Shown here in pieces: positions 52,836 to 62,881 of a DNA stretch of 64,000 nucleotides. A model generated the notes under the pieces. The model made no database searches, was not told the DNA's origin, and saw only the letters and a list, made by a program, of their open reading frames with translations. The first letter of the stretch is position 1. Every line of letters begins with the position of its first letter. The stretch covers positions 63,603,644 through 63,667,643 of the forward strand of contig CM036756.1 in assembly GCA_020796225.1 (NCBI GenBank), in the 5' to 3' direction. This stretch comes from Arion vulgaris. Its lineage: Eukaryota > Mollusca > Gastropoda > Stylommatophora > Arionidae. The position numbers were made by a program, and so were the translations under genes.

Positions 52836-53015
52836 ACCTGCCATGATGTCGTAAAGGCGGCTAAGGAGGTTAGGCTGAAATAGGATGCACGCGTCCTAAA
52901 CATGTACAAGTCTATGCATTTAGGGAACTACCAAACCAATGTGCAACGTATACACGTTTTTTGGCAAAGATCAAACATATCCCAAAAAGTCATTAAAATT
53001 GAACGCAAAGAAGAA
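52829..53015 (+). mobile_element. SINE-4 copy lacking its head
   Basis: From TGTTACCTGCCATGATGTCG through GGATGCACGCGTCCTAAAC and CGTATACACGTTTTTTGGC to AACGCAAAGAAGAAAAAG. The first 60 bp of the SINE are replaced by the minisatellite. Confidence 0.88.
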
Positions 53016-53303
53016 AAAGCGATCAAGAACTGATCAACAGGTAATACCAACTATAAAAAAGTATTGAATCAGATTTGAAAGCTCTTGTCATAAACACATG
53101 CACATAACAAACAGTCGCAAAATATAGTTGTACATTAAGAAAGGAAGTTTGGAATGGACAACTTGCATTGTGTGCACAGTCTGATCAAACAAACACAGGA
53201 AAAGAGGCTTTACTGCTGAATGCTTTTCCATCTTAAGAGATGTGCCTCATCATTTAAGTGTCAGAATTGTGACAGAGACCGTTTCTCCATCATCGAACTA
53301 TAC
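53016..53303. other. Nothing recognised
   Basis: No repeat family or convincing frame. Confidence 0.4.
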
Positions 53304-53430
53304 AGTCACTTTAGAGGTTACAGTCACTTTAGAGGTTACAGTCACTTTAGAGGTTACAGTCACTTTAGAGGTTACAGTCACTTTAGAGGTTACAGTCACT
53401 TTAGAGGTTACAGTCACTTTAGAGGTTAGG
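53304..53430. repeat. 18-bp minisatellite, 7 copies, from the SINE-1 head
   Basis: Unit CAGTCACTTTAGAGGTTA. The last unit continues directly as CAGTCACTTTAGAGGTTAGG then TTCTCGTGCC, which occupies the box A position of the SINE-1 that follows. Confidence 0.92.
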
Positions 53431-53850
53431 TTCTCGTGCCACAGGTTTCAGGTTCGTTCCTCCTGGCGCCATCTGTATATTTTTACAGAGATCCCTGATC
53501 TCAGTGTAGGGAGAATCGAGTTCCTAGTCCTATCGGAGACGGACGATAAAACATAGGTCCTGTGTTCAATTTGAGCATGTAAAAGAACCATTGGCAGTTC
53601 AAAATCGAGAAAAGCAGGCTGGAAAGCCGCTGCCCCTGCAAAATTTATAAGAAAAAAAACTAAAAATAAAATTCCTACTAAAATATTTTCACCATCTTCA
53701 AAATTAAATCAGGGGACTCTCGCCGGTGCTACGTAGTTCGTGCACTGCATCTGAGACCTTCATGTGTAACAAAGAGATCGGAGCACACATGTTTACTCAC
53801 CAAAGTGCAATGATGATGGTCCAATCAATCAGTTAATCAATCAATCATTA
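53415..53850 (+). mobile_element. SINE-1 copy, full length
   Basis: tRNA-like head with box B TTTCAGGTTCGTTCC, body ATCCCTGATCTCAGTGTAGG, AGTTCCTAGTCCTATCGGAG, AGCAGGCTGGAAAGCCGCTG and CGCCGGTGCTACGTAGTTCG, end CAATGATGATGGTCCAATC. Confidence 0.9.
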
Positions 53851-54110
53851 CAGTCACGAAAGGAACTGATAAGTACCTATCCAGCGGCACAGTTCTATGG
53901 TCCCTCGGGACAGAAAGAGCCCTACTATAGTGAAACATATTAATAACGCACCACCAGTATAATCCAGGAACAGAGTGTGAAATGTAAATATAAGTGTTTA
54001 CAAGCTGACATATTTGGAATCCTTATTCATTTTCCTTTCAATGCATGATGGTAATTAATTTGTACATTTGATTGTTATGAAATTAATTGCATTTTGTGCA
54101 GGCAAGGGAG
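53851..54110. other. Nothing recognised
   Basis: AT-rich flank of the Tc1 relic. I could not find its terminal inverted repeat. Confidence 0.4.
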
Positions 54111-54194
54111 AACACCAAAAATACAACCAATTAAAAAAATTCATTCACACTATCCTCAGTATCTGGTATGTCCACTGTGTGCTTGCAAACAAGC

Positions 54195-55180
54195 TTAGCA
54201 GCGGCTCTGCATGGAATGCACAAGTCTGTGAAGGAAATTATGTGGAATCAAGTCCCATTCACGTGTAAGAGCATCTTCTAGCTGTTGCAGATTAGCTGCC
54301 GGGACGTGCCTGTAGACTCTGCGTCCAAGCTCGTCCCAAAGATGTTCTATAGGGGACATGTCTGGTGATAGGGCAGGCCAATCAATTGTCATAATGTTCT
54401 GATGCTGTAGATATTGCTGCGTTAAGCGTGCGGTGTGCGCACTTGCGTTATCCTGCTGGAGAAGCTGCAAGTCTGAATAATTTCTGAACGCAGGAGCAAC
54501 CAATGCATCCAGAACCTCATCTCGATATGTCACAGCATTAACATTTGCACGGAAGACGTGAAGAGGCAAGCGATGGTGAAAACTGAATCCTCCCCAAATG
54601 TGAATACTACCACCCCCAAATCGGTTGTGTTGACGAACACAGCAATCTGCAAAGCGCTCTCCACACCGTCGCCAAATCCGCATACGTCCATCAGCAAAGG
54701 TTAGTTGAATCTGCTCTCTTCTGTGAATAGGACAGCATTCCACTGCAGTCTAGTCCATCTGACATGTTGTTCTGCCCATTGCAGTCGCTGCTGACGATGT
54801 CTGTGAGTCAAGTTTGGCCCAACATAAGGTCGTCTTGCAGTAAGGCCTGTATCTCTGAGTCTCGACTGATGTCTTGAGAACTTAGCAACCTAAGTGTCAC
54901 TTGAGAGAACGATTCTTAGCTACTGAGCACTAAATTACGATACTTTGGTGTAACACTGTTGCGTCACTGCGGGCAATCCGGAGCCAGTGGTCCCAGTGAC
55001 CAGAGGCAGACTCAGAGAAGACACTACAGTATTAGCTGAATGACACCAACAGTGTGAACTGGCAAGAGACTCATTCGGTAGAACATACCAATGGCTCGTT
55101 GGGGGTCATTCGATAGCCGGTTTATGTCTACGGCCTTTATACCGAGTATACTGCCACAACGCCTACACACTTTCAAGGTC
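54195..55180 (-). pseudogene. Tc1-like transposase pseudogene, DD34E
   Basis: On the minus strand: a decayed DNA-binding part (RLSNDPQRAIGMF near 55100, frame broken), then RRPYVGPNLTHRHRQQRL and WAEQHVRWTRLQWNAVLFTE, a frameshift at about 54700, then FADGRMRIWRRCGERF, GGSIHIWGGFSF, LLQQDNASAHTARL (second D) and ALSPDMSPIEHLWDELGRR (E). There are 34 residues between the second D and the E, so DD34E, a Tc1-type arrangement. The usual first-D motif FTDESRF reads FTEESRF here, so the first catalytic residue is also lost. Inactive. Confidence 0.92.
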
Positions 55181-55880
55181 CTAGCTGTTGGGAATCGTGT
55201 TGCACGTGTAACTTTCATTGTTTTCTTGTAGTCTGTACACAAACCCGTGGGTTTGAAAATTCACTTTCCATTCCAGCATCCATTCGCTCTCTACATCATG
55301 ACAAACACGGGGAAAATACATTCCCACACTTTTTTGCTCACCCTCTCAGCAGCAGTATTTATCATAGTGGTGCGTTTTTAATGTGCTTCAATATACTATT
55401 CAATAAGACATACACAATGTCAAAGCTGGGTCTACTGGAACGTGATGAGAAATGGGATGAAAATCCCGGCGTATTTGAATTACAAAAAGAAGCGCTTAAA
55501 CACATAGACTACACCAGCTCTGATATTGCAGTTTTCATGTCTCTTATCAACTAAATTTATTCATTCTCTTTCACATACAGACAAAATTACACCTACATTA
55601 AAATAAATGCTATAAAAACCAATGGTCTTGAACCACGACTCTGTGATGAAATGAAGCGTGTGATGAAATGAAGCGGAACAGTAACATTTATTTAGCATTG
55701 AAATGTTCGGGGACTAATCCCAAAGGGATCGTTTTGAAAAGTTTTTTTTTAATGAGAAATATCATTGAATTATTCTTTAAATAGTAAGTTATGATGAACA
55801 GGCTGGCCGTTTCCAACCAGGGAGTGGAGAACTAGACATAAGTGGTTTTGAGGAAATTGTGAGTTAATGTAGGTCTTCTA
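55181..55880. other. Nothing recognised
   Basis: AT-rich. The 3' flank of the Tc1 relic probably lies here, but no terminal repeat was found. Confidence 0.45.
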
Positions 55881-55965
55881 AATGGTAGTGGTAGTGGTAG
55901 CAGTAGTAGTAGTGGTAGTAGTGGTAGTAGCAGTGGTAATGGTAGTAGCAGTAATTACAATAATA
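55881..55965. repeat. (GGTAGT)n-like trinucleotide repeat
   Basis: Imperfect TAG/TGG/CAG triplets over about 80 bp. Confidence 0.85.
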
Positions 55966-55971
55966 GTACGC

Positions 55972-56172
55972 TATATGGCTCGGTCCCTCTCCGCAGAAAT
56001 GGCACGCCATCTGCCGAGATTATGGCACATAGCACGAACTCCCTAGCTCTGGCAACAATCCTTGGGTCTCCCTAAAAAAATGCACTCGTGAACAGAATTG
56101 CGAGGTCCGGATTCGAACCTACGACCATGGAAACGCAAGGAAAATGCTTAACCACTTAGCCCCAGAGACACT
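55972..56172 (-). mobile_element. SINE-2 copy
   Basis: Reversed SINE-2: CTATATGGCTCGGTCCCTCT, then AGCTCTGGCAACAATCCTTG, box B CGGATTCGAACCTACGACC and box A TTAACCACTTAGCC. Confidence 0.88.
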
Positions 56173-56370
56173 CAATGTAGGTTTTCACGAAGAGATGACA
56201 ACACTAGTTAATACTAATAAATGATATGGATTCAATAAGTAAACTGTAACCTTTACTGCTAGACTTTCTTGTTCAATGTGAAACAAACGGTTGCAATTGT
56301 TGCTACATGCTGAATGTTGATCTAGGTTGTACACGCACTAGTCGTGCACTATTTGCTGGTGTCTTTTCTA

Positions 56371-56831
56371 CAGGGTGTTCAACTTAAAAGCAGCCCCAGT
56401 GATAAATAGAAATTTGCCAAGTACGCATTGCATCTCGTCTATTGACTATTTAAACCGGTTCTGACTAGCGTGTCCTTTTTTCGATCCAGAAGCACTTGAG
56501 CTGAAAGCTCTTCGGCTCGGTGTCATGGACATCGTAACCCTTCGGTTCGGTGCCACGAACACCGCAAATCTAGGGAACCTGTAGCTTTTCTGCCAGTCTG
56601 CGGAGTTGAACCCGCACTCACAGAGGACTTGTCACCCGTAGTACAACGCGCTACGAACACGCGGGCACTAGCTTGTCCTACGTCACATTTGTTCATCGAC
56701 CCTTCCCGCACTACAATTACACACCATCACACAACCTTGACCTATACTACGTCATAACTGAACCTTCTCATTTCCATACATATATGCCAGATTAGCTCTA
56801 TTCACAGGCTGCTTTTAAGTTGAACACCATG
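56371..56831. mobile_element. MITE-3 copy split by a SINE-5
   Basis: Ends CAGGGTGTTCAACTTAAAAG and CTTTTAAGTTGAACACCATG are inverted repeats flanked by TA. Internally, CTACGTCATAACTGAACC and ATATATGCCAGATTAG match the reverse of 24165-24215. Subtracting the SINE-5 and one target copy leaves about 258 bp, close to the 267 bp of the intact copy. Confidence 0.93.
56476..56666 (-). mobile_element. SINE-5 copy with 12-bp target duplication
   Basis: ACTAGCGTGTCC (56464-56475) and ACTAGCTTGTCC (56667-56678) flank a complete reversed SINE-5 whose T run is at 56476-56480. Eleven of 12 bases match. Inserted in MITE-3. Confidence 0.94.
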
Positions 56832-57034
56832 TAGAATGTACAAAATATTTGTTGTTAGAGAAAACTAAATTTCAGATAAAACTGTAACGAAATGAAATTT
56901 TGGTAACTTTTTTTTCCCGCCAGTAGCATTTTACTTTTTGGGGAAAGGTTCAAGTTCGAGTGCCATACAGGCTGGTATATCCCATTGTGGATCTCCACGA
57001 ATGTTTGTTCTTAGTGCTGGCTATTAGTAGATAG

Positions 57035-57200
57035 CAGTGGCGGCTCGTGATCCTTTTTGTTGGTGGGGCCAGACACACATATTCGGAAAAATCATAGTTC
57101 TGGATTAGGTTATATTTTAATTTATTAAATAATAAATGCACGTTACACATTATTTAGATGGGGCCTGGCCCCACTGGCCCTTAATGACGAGCCGCCACTG
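57035..57200. mobile_element. MITE-1 copy (hAT-type) with perfect 8-bp duplication
   Basis: 166 bp from CAGTGGCGGCTCGTGATCC to AATGACGAGCCGCCACTG. GTAGATAG is at 57027-57034 and again at 57201-57208. The 14-bp termini are perfect inverted repeats. This copy defines the family. Confidence 0.96.
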
Positions 57201-57264
57201 GTAGATAGCCAGAAGGGTAATACAATACAATTTCCCATAGCCTTGTCAGACCTTAGAATATGAA

Positions 57265-57518
57265 GGGCCATGTTCTTCTTCGAACACTTCATATCGACCA
57301 CTCTGTGTGATTTGTATGCGATCTGAGCCTAAGATCGATTGTATTTTGTGCGAGTTATGCGCCTACAAGTAGGCCAGCACATCCGATTTCTGCGCTGCTT
57401 TTTATTTACTAGGGGAGCATCCCTAGGGCCTACATCAGTCGCATCTTACGACGTGCATTGTAGGTTGCAGTGGTACTATTCTTTGTTTCCCTAGCGGTCC
57501 CCGGCACCACACAGGCGA
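57265..57518 (-). mobile_element. SINE-3 copy
   Basis: Reversed SINE-3: CTTCTTCGAACACTTCATAT, GCGATCTGAGCCTAAGATCG, GCCAGCACATCCGATTTCTG, CCCCGGCACCACACAGGCG. Confidence 0.9.
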
Positions 57519-58060
57519 GTGTCTTTTTTTTTTTTTAATGAACATTATCGAACATCGTAGTGAAGGGAGCATTTAACTGCACAGAAAAAGGCAATATATA
57601 TATAATTAAAAGGGAAACATCAAAAGGTGGACGCTCAGCAGCCTGTCACAATGTACGATCAGGGCAAGAAACACAATGTGCTGGAAATCAATTTAAGAAA
57701 ATTGTCGATCTAAAAATGGCACAGGCTGTTGATGATGATGACGCTGATTTTCTCCTTACTGCACGCATCAATATTTGAGTAGACAATCCGATGACTAATT
57801 CTAAGAAATACGTTCGTATCATATCAACATAGTCATTGTTTGATGATATTGAAAGTTACGTAAAAACAGGTGCGCTGCTGTCAGATGTGGGAGGTAGAAA
57901 ACTTGTATATTTCATGTCATTCAATGACGCATTTAGTACTTGTGGTATTTTCAGGATGACTAATCAATCACCTGGCTTGTTCTGTGCTGCATACATAGAG
58001 AACACGTCAAAGATAGAGCAGACCCATAAGTAAAATTTATAATGAAGTCTGATAAGAACA
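57519..58060. other. Unrecognised, small open frame
   Basis: Frames 57560-57778 (72 residues, AVDDDDADFLLTARINI end) and 57836-58033 (65 residues) are compositionally protein-like, but I recognise no motif. They have no second copy here. Coding status unknown. Confidence 0.3.
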
Positions 58061-58097
58061 CTTTAACTTGTCCAGCCCTTCTGATTTATTTTAGACC

Positions 58098-58260
58098 ATA
58101 TGAGGTACATACTTGTACAATTTTTGTAGAATATGCTAGGTACATACTTGTACCAATTTTGTCGAATATGCTAGGTACATACTTGTACCATTTTGTCGAA
58201 TATGCGGGGCTACATACTTGTACCATTTTTCAGAACATGCAGGTACATTGCCATTTTTAT
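58098..58260. repeat. 35-bp minisatellite, about 5 decaying copies
   Basis: GGTACATACTTGTACCATTT then TTGTCGAATATGCTA, shrinking and decaying to the right. A further GTACATACTTGT lies at 58273. Confidence 0.88.
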
Positions 58261-58289
58261 TCAGATTATTAGTGTACATACTTGTCATT

Positions 58290-58620
58290 TTTCGTTGGCA
58301 TTGTTTGTTTTTTTAAGACGAGGTACATAGGTATTGTTGATAACATGCAATCAACCATGTGCTGTGCCCCATCCAGTTTGTTGAAATGGTTCTCCCGACA
58401 AAAATTATGTACACTCTGCCAGACATTTGCCGTTCCACCTACTGATATTTCCCTCCCAAGTGTATCTCTCTCTCTTCTCTTTGCTCTCCTGCCTTTTACC
58501 TTATCTTTCAAGATGATTTTCAACAGTCTCATGTCTCTTATCCCTTTGACATCGCAATTGTTGTTGCATCCAAACACCATTTATATATATTACAAAGTAT
58601 ACTGATTTAGCCAGTATACT
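58290..58620. other. Possible decayed LINE tail, minus strand
   Basis: The minus frame 58269-58580 reads IRDMRLLKIILKDKVKGRRA, then KRRERDTLGREISVGGTANV. The RRA-KRRER and W near the end resemble a LINE tail, but the motif order is incomplete. Confidence 0.4.
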
Positions 58621-58635
58621 GGTTTGTGTCATCTT

Positions 58636-58816
58636 TTTTTTTTTGATCAAAGCACTTGAGCTTTTCAGCTCTTCGGCTCGTGCCATGGACATCGTAACCC
58701 TTCTTCGTGCCACGACACCGTAATCTGGAATCGTGGCTTTTCGCCATCCAGAATTGAACCCGTACACCAGAGGATAGTCCGTAGTCAACGCCTACGAACA
58801 CGCTGGTGCAGACGGC
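58636..58816 (-). mobile_element. SINE-5 copy with 12-bp target duplication
   Basis: TTGTGTCATCTT at 58624-58635 and 58817-58828 is a perfect 12-bp duplication. The SINE itself has several single-base losses (for example CACGACACCGTAATC), unusual next to a perfect duplication. Confidence 0.92.
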
Positions 58817-59003
58817 TTGTGTCATCTTAAAACCACTACTTCGAGTCAGTATATCAGCTCAGACGGTGATAGGGTTAATGTGACCACAAGATTTCACTTG
58901 TCTAATTTCTATCTCATAGAGCAGTTCTTTTATCACACTTAGCTGTTGAAATACTTGTTTATGTGTTTTAATTTCTGTCTATGACACTCGATATACTTCT
59001 ATC

Positions 59004-59762
59004 CAGTGGCGGCTCGTGATCATTTTTGTTGGTGGGGCCAGACAGATATTTTCGGTAAAATCATGGTTTCGGTTAGGATATATTTTAATGTATCAAATAA
59101 TAAATACACGTTACACCTTATTTTGGTGGGGCCTGGCCCTAATAGCCGTCCATCGCAAGCGATGATGACAACAATCTCAGACGTGTACTGTTGCACCTCT
59201 CTGGTGTGTGCGGAGGTGACTGTAGAGTCAATCCTAGAACAGAATCCCCGACCACAGGTGGGGCATACATGATCAAGGTTAGACATGTGCGTGTTGTGTG
59301 CTCTGTCTTTTCGCGCTGCTCGTTTTCTCTGTGACTCAACAATACGATGATTCTCAGCTATTCGGGTTCCTCTTTTGTTGTTACAGCGCCACATTTGGCG
59401 ATCTTGCGAAAGGGATTCGCAGCACGTATTGTCTATATCGAAGCATTTTAGAGACACTTTAAGAGTGTCTTTAAAGCGTTTTCTGTCCACCAGCTAAACG
59501 TCTGCCCCCTTCAAGCTCTCCATACATCAACTGTTTTGGGATGCGTTTATCAGGCATTCGAGCAACGTGACCGACCCATCTCAGTTGGGCCTTCTGCAAC
59601 AGGGTGTTGACGCTTGGGATCTTTGCTCTTGTGAGGACTTCGCTGTCTGGAATTTTGTCCTGCCAGTTTATTTTTAGTATTCTGCGTAGACAGCTTGTGT
59701 GAAATGGTTTAATTTTCTTCCCTGTCTGTTATACACTGGCCCCTAATGACGAGCCGCCACTG
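59004..59762. mobile_element. MITE-1 copy split by a LINE
   Basis: Left part 59004-59137 (CAGTGGCGGCTCGTGATC ... GGGGCCTGGCCCTAA), right part 59734-59762 (CTGGCCCCTAATGACGAGCC to CCACTG). CTTCTATC at 58996-59003 and CTTCTATG at 59763-59770 are the 8-bp duplication, proving that both parts belong to one insertion. Confidence 0.94.
59138..59733 (-). mobile_element. LINE-J 3' end inserted in MITE-1
   Basis: The minus strand reads KKIKPFHTSCLRRILKINWQ, then DSEVLTRAKIPSVNTLLQKA, QLRWVGHVARMPDKRIPKQL and MYGELEGGRRLAGGQ. After a +1 shift near 59485 it reads KRFKDTLKVSLKCFDID, MWRCNNKRGTRIAE, RKRAARKDRAHN and a CCHH-like finger CPTCGRGFCSRID. This is the full C-terminal module, with the zinc finger, of a common animal LINE group. 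The 3' end is GTTGTCATCATCGCTTGCGA. Confidence 0.93.
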
Positions 59763-59770
59763 CTTCTATG

Positions 59771-60520
59771 AACATTTCACACACTTTCAAATCTTCTCTT
59801 CCATTGTTTGTTCATTGCCTGCTGTAACATTGCTTTCTTTTACAGCCAACTATTAGAGTTCGTTAATAGCTTGCTGTGCTTTCTTTCAACCTTGGATGTA
59901 GCCATTGTAAACAGGGTGACTAGACTGTGTTTGGGCCATACCATCAGGAACCTTAATGTTAGAAGCTAACCTTATCTGTCACCTCACCAGTTTTAGACTT
60001 TTCGTTTGTCCTAGATTTCACTTCACACAGGTCACCAGACAAAATTTGGGGAGTCTAGGCTTGCTCTGTGTTCACTTTTTACAGCGTGTAGGTGTGAATC
60101 ATGATAAGCATTTAAAGCATTGCTCTTTATAACGACTTCTTTTATGACTGCCCTTTATATATTTCTGTTCTAATGTGCTTGTCAGATCGCCGTGTGTAAG
60201 TTACATTACAACATATAACGATATGGGATAGTCTTATTAGATAACACATTTATTCAAAGTCAAATCTTCTTGATGTTCAACATCAATAAATGTGTTACTG
60301 TTACTTAATCGCGCCTTTAAGAACATAATCGTTTGTTATTGCACATAGCGATTGTAATTATCATTAACTTGTTAGTTTTATGATCTTGTTTAATTTAGCA
60401 ATTCTTTCTAGAACTGATCAACTAACAACCGTTAAGCGTAAGGTACATTCTTATCATTCTACCTGGATACGAGTTTCAAGTGTACGAATTGTACTATATT
60501 TATAGTTAGTTTATTCCTTT
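59771..60520. other. Nothing recognised
   Basis: About 0.75 kb of AT-rich DNA, no repeat or frame of note. Confidence 0.45.
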
Positions 60521-60524
60521 CGTG

Positions 60525-60765
60525 CCAAAGGTGACACATAGGACAGATGTTTTAGATCTCCATGTGATGCGGTTCGTTGCTAGCAGTTGGAGATCTTGTA
60601 TGGTTTTACATCCCAGTAGTTAAGTTTCTTGTAAAAATGTTCTTCGTAGAGTGGTCTTAGGTCTTTTCCCAACTGGTAACCGCATAAGGACTTCGTCTAT
60701 TTAGTCTCTTTTCGTCTGCCCTAAGAACATGACCTAAAATATTTCCACCTTCGTTATTTATCACT
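60525..60765 (-). mobile_element. LINE-X 3' end
   Basis: The minus strand reads LGHVLRADEKRLI, then EVLMRLPVGKRPKTTLRRTF and LQET, a stop, then LQLLATNRITWRSKTSVLCV. The basic linker and DAQxLAxNRxxWRxxTSVLC end are typical LINE C-terminal motifs. Confidence 0.85.
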
Positions 60766-60954
60766 ATATTTATGCTGCCAATATTATATTTTATCAATCA
60801 AATATTGTACCTGCTTCGTGCGTTCTCTTCGAAATAACTCGTGTAAAATTGTTCATAAAATTGTCATTTGGTTTTGTGTGTGATTGTCATGTGATGTGCT
60901 CATGAAGTACCTACGATTTATCTAGTTGTTACAAGTATTGATTTCTAATCAATA

Positions 60955-61040
60955 GTAGACTGGCTGTTAGTATCGATAACTGGCTATTAGTATCGATAAC
61001 TGGCTATTAGTATCGATAACTGGCTATAGTATCGGTAATA
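60955..61040. repeat. 20-bp repeat, 4 copies
   Basis: Unit AACTGGCTATTAGTATCGAT, with small changes in the first and last units. Confidence 0.92.
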
Positions 61041-61147
61041 AACGATTACTGTGAGACTGTTATCTGTAGGAGTTATCCAATGGAAAACATGACTACTTTA
61101 CAGGTACGTTTGTTCGACTTTTGTTTTCTAATAATGATCTTAATCAT

Positions 61148-61425
61148 AACAACAAATAACTTCTTCTTCTTCTTCGAACGCTCCATATCGACCACTTGTT
61201 AACCACTCTTTGTGATTTGTATGTGATCTGAGCCTAAGAGCGATTGTACGTTCTGCCAGTTATGCGCCTACAAGAAGGCCATCACATCCGATTTATGTGA
61301 TGTTTGTTAATTACTATGATAGCTTTCCTAAGCCTCTACTTCAGTCGTCTCTTACGACATGTCTTGTAGGTCACAGTGTTACTATTCTTTGCTCCCTTGC
61401 GAGCCCTGGCAACACACGGGCGGCA
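61148..61425 (-). mobile_element. SINE-3 copy
   Basis: Reversed SINE-3 from CTTCTTCTTCTTCGAACGCT to CCCTGGCAACACACGGGCG, immediately followed by a SINE-5. Confidence 0.9.
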
Positions 61426-61451
61426 ACAAATAACATGATGTTTTTGGGGTG

Positions 61452-61655
61452 TTTTTCCGATCCAGAAGCACTTGAGCTGAAAGCTTTCGGCTCGGTGTCA
61501 TGGACATCGTAACCCTTCGGCTCGGTGCCACGAACACCGTAAATCTGGGGAACCTGTAGCTTTTCTGCCAGTCCGCGGAGGTAAACCCGCACTTAAGAGG
61601 ACTAGTTACCCGTAGTCCAATGCGCTACAAACACGCTGGGCACGCGGGCAACAAC
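61452..61655 (-). mobile_element. SINE-5 copy
   Basis: Reversed SINE-5 from TTTTTCCGATCCAGAAGCAC to CGCTGGGCACGCGGGC. Flanks AACAAATAACATGATG and AACAACATCATG suggest a damaged target duplication. Confidence 0.88.
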
Positions 61656-61739
61656 ATCATGTAAAGAAGTGGCACTTAAAATCTGACAAGCAACGCTTAT
61701 ATACAAATATAGTTATTTATTTAGCATTATTTACGTCAT

Positions 61740-61815
61740 TACAGACGGTTACTCGGCAAAAGAAAAACCTGTGACTTCGGAATTTGCGCTTATTCCTCTT
61801 GCCTTCAAGCTACAT
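61740..61815 (+). repeat. Short dispersed repeat
   Basis: ACAGACGGTTACTCGGCAAA ... CTGTGACTTCGGAATTTGCG matches 47310-47400. Confidence 0.55.
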
Positions 61816-61894
61816 ATATATATATATAATTGATGTATTTGAAACTCATTTATGATCATTACGCATATATTACTGTATTACCTCATCATCTCCT

Positions 61895-62500
61895 CTTTAG
61901 CCTGTTACGCCCCTGGCGTTTAGGGCAGCAACAAACGTACACCATTCTTCCCTGTTCATGGCCTTCCTCTGTATTGTGTTCCAGCTATGATTCATTTCCT
62001 TCAGCTCTTGCTCTATCGTTCTCCTCCAGGTCGTCTTGGGTCTTCCACGCTTTCGCCTACCCTCTGGAGTCCATCTCAGTGCAGTTTTCGTGTCGGAGCC
62101 AGTCTCCATGCGCATCACATGTCCAATCCATCTCCAGCGTCGTCTTCGGATGATAGTGCCCATATTCTCTTGTTGGCATCGTGCAAGCAATTCTTGATTC
62201 GAGATAGTAGTCGGCCAGTACACGCGTAAGATTTTTCGCAGACAAGTTGTATGAAAGGCGGAGAGTCTGGACATATCCTGTTCTGTCATTCTCCAGCATT
62301 CCGATCCATACAGCAAAGTTGACAGCACACAGCTGTTATAGATACTAGTCTTGGTTCTGATGCTGTATTGGGCAGATTTCCAGGCGGTCTGAAGGGTCAT
62401 GAATGCACTGCGTGCTTTACTCAGTCTGTTTTTAATGTCAGATCCAGCGCCTCCTTCATTGCTAATAACACTTCAAGGTATGTGAAAGCGGTTGTATACC
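61895..62500 (-). mobile_element. LINE-S 3' end, best-preserved tail
   Basis: A 167-residue minus frame (61897-62400) reads QYSIRTKTSIYNSCVLSTLL, then YGSECWRMTEQDMSRLSAF, TCLRKILRVYWPTTISNQEL, RRRRWRWIGHVMRMETG, RWTPEGRRKRGRPKTTWRR and REEWCTFVAALNARGVTG. Upstream, GSDIKNRLSKARSAF extends it to about 62450. This is the complete C-terminal module without a stop. A short match is at 29300-29445. It ends with a stop at 61897-61899, then a CTAAAGAGGAGATGATGAGG tail. Confidence 0.93.
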
Positions 62501-62708
62501 TCATCATATTACTGTTAAAAGTACGCCAGTCTCCACTTGCCTCCTCCACCTTTAACATATGAACGCCCATGAACATAACACCATACTTTCATTTCCTTAT
62601 TTCATATATCTTATATAATTTAGATCTTCCACGATATTTACTTTATAAGTCTTCTTCCAATTCCAGTTCACATTTTCCGAGTGATCTTCCCTTGTCCTTC
62701 ATCTCTCT

Positions 62709-62873
62709 CAGTGGCGGCTCGGGATCATTTTTGTAGGTGGGGCCAGACAGAAATTTTCGGAAAAATCATGGTTTCGGTTTGGATATATTTTAATGTATAA
62801 AATAATAAATACACGTTACACCTTAATTTTGTGGGTACCGGTCCCACTGGCCCTTAATGACGAGCCGCAACTG
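62709..62873. mobile_element. MITE-1 copy (hAT-type)
   Basis: 165 bp, CAGTGGCGGCTCGGGATC to TGACGAGCCGCAACTG. 8-bp duplication ATCTCTCT (62701-62708) and ATCTCTAT (62874-62881), seven of eight matching. Confidence 0.94.
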
Positions 62874-62881
62874 ATCTCTAT

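Noticed and set aside
51770..52909. Long minus-strand frames of 379 and 308 residues rich in QKDSRG repeats
   Set aside because: They only exist because the 18-bp period contains no stop in two frames. Composition and frame are dictated by the minisatellite, and frames swap where C-run length changes.
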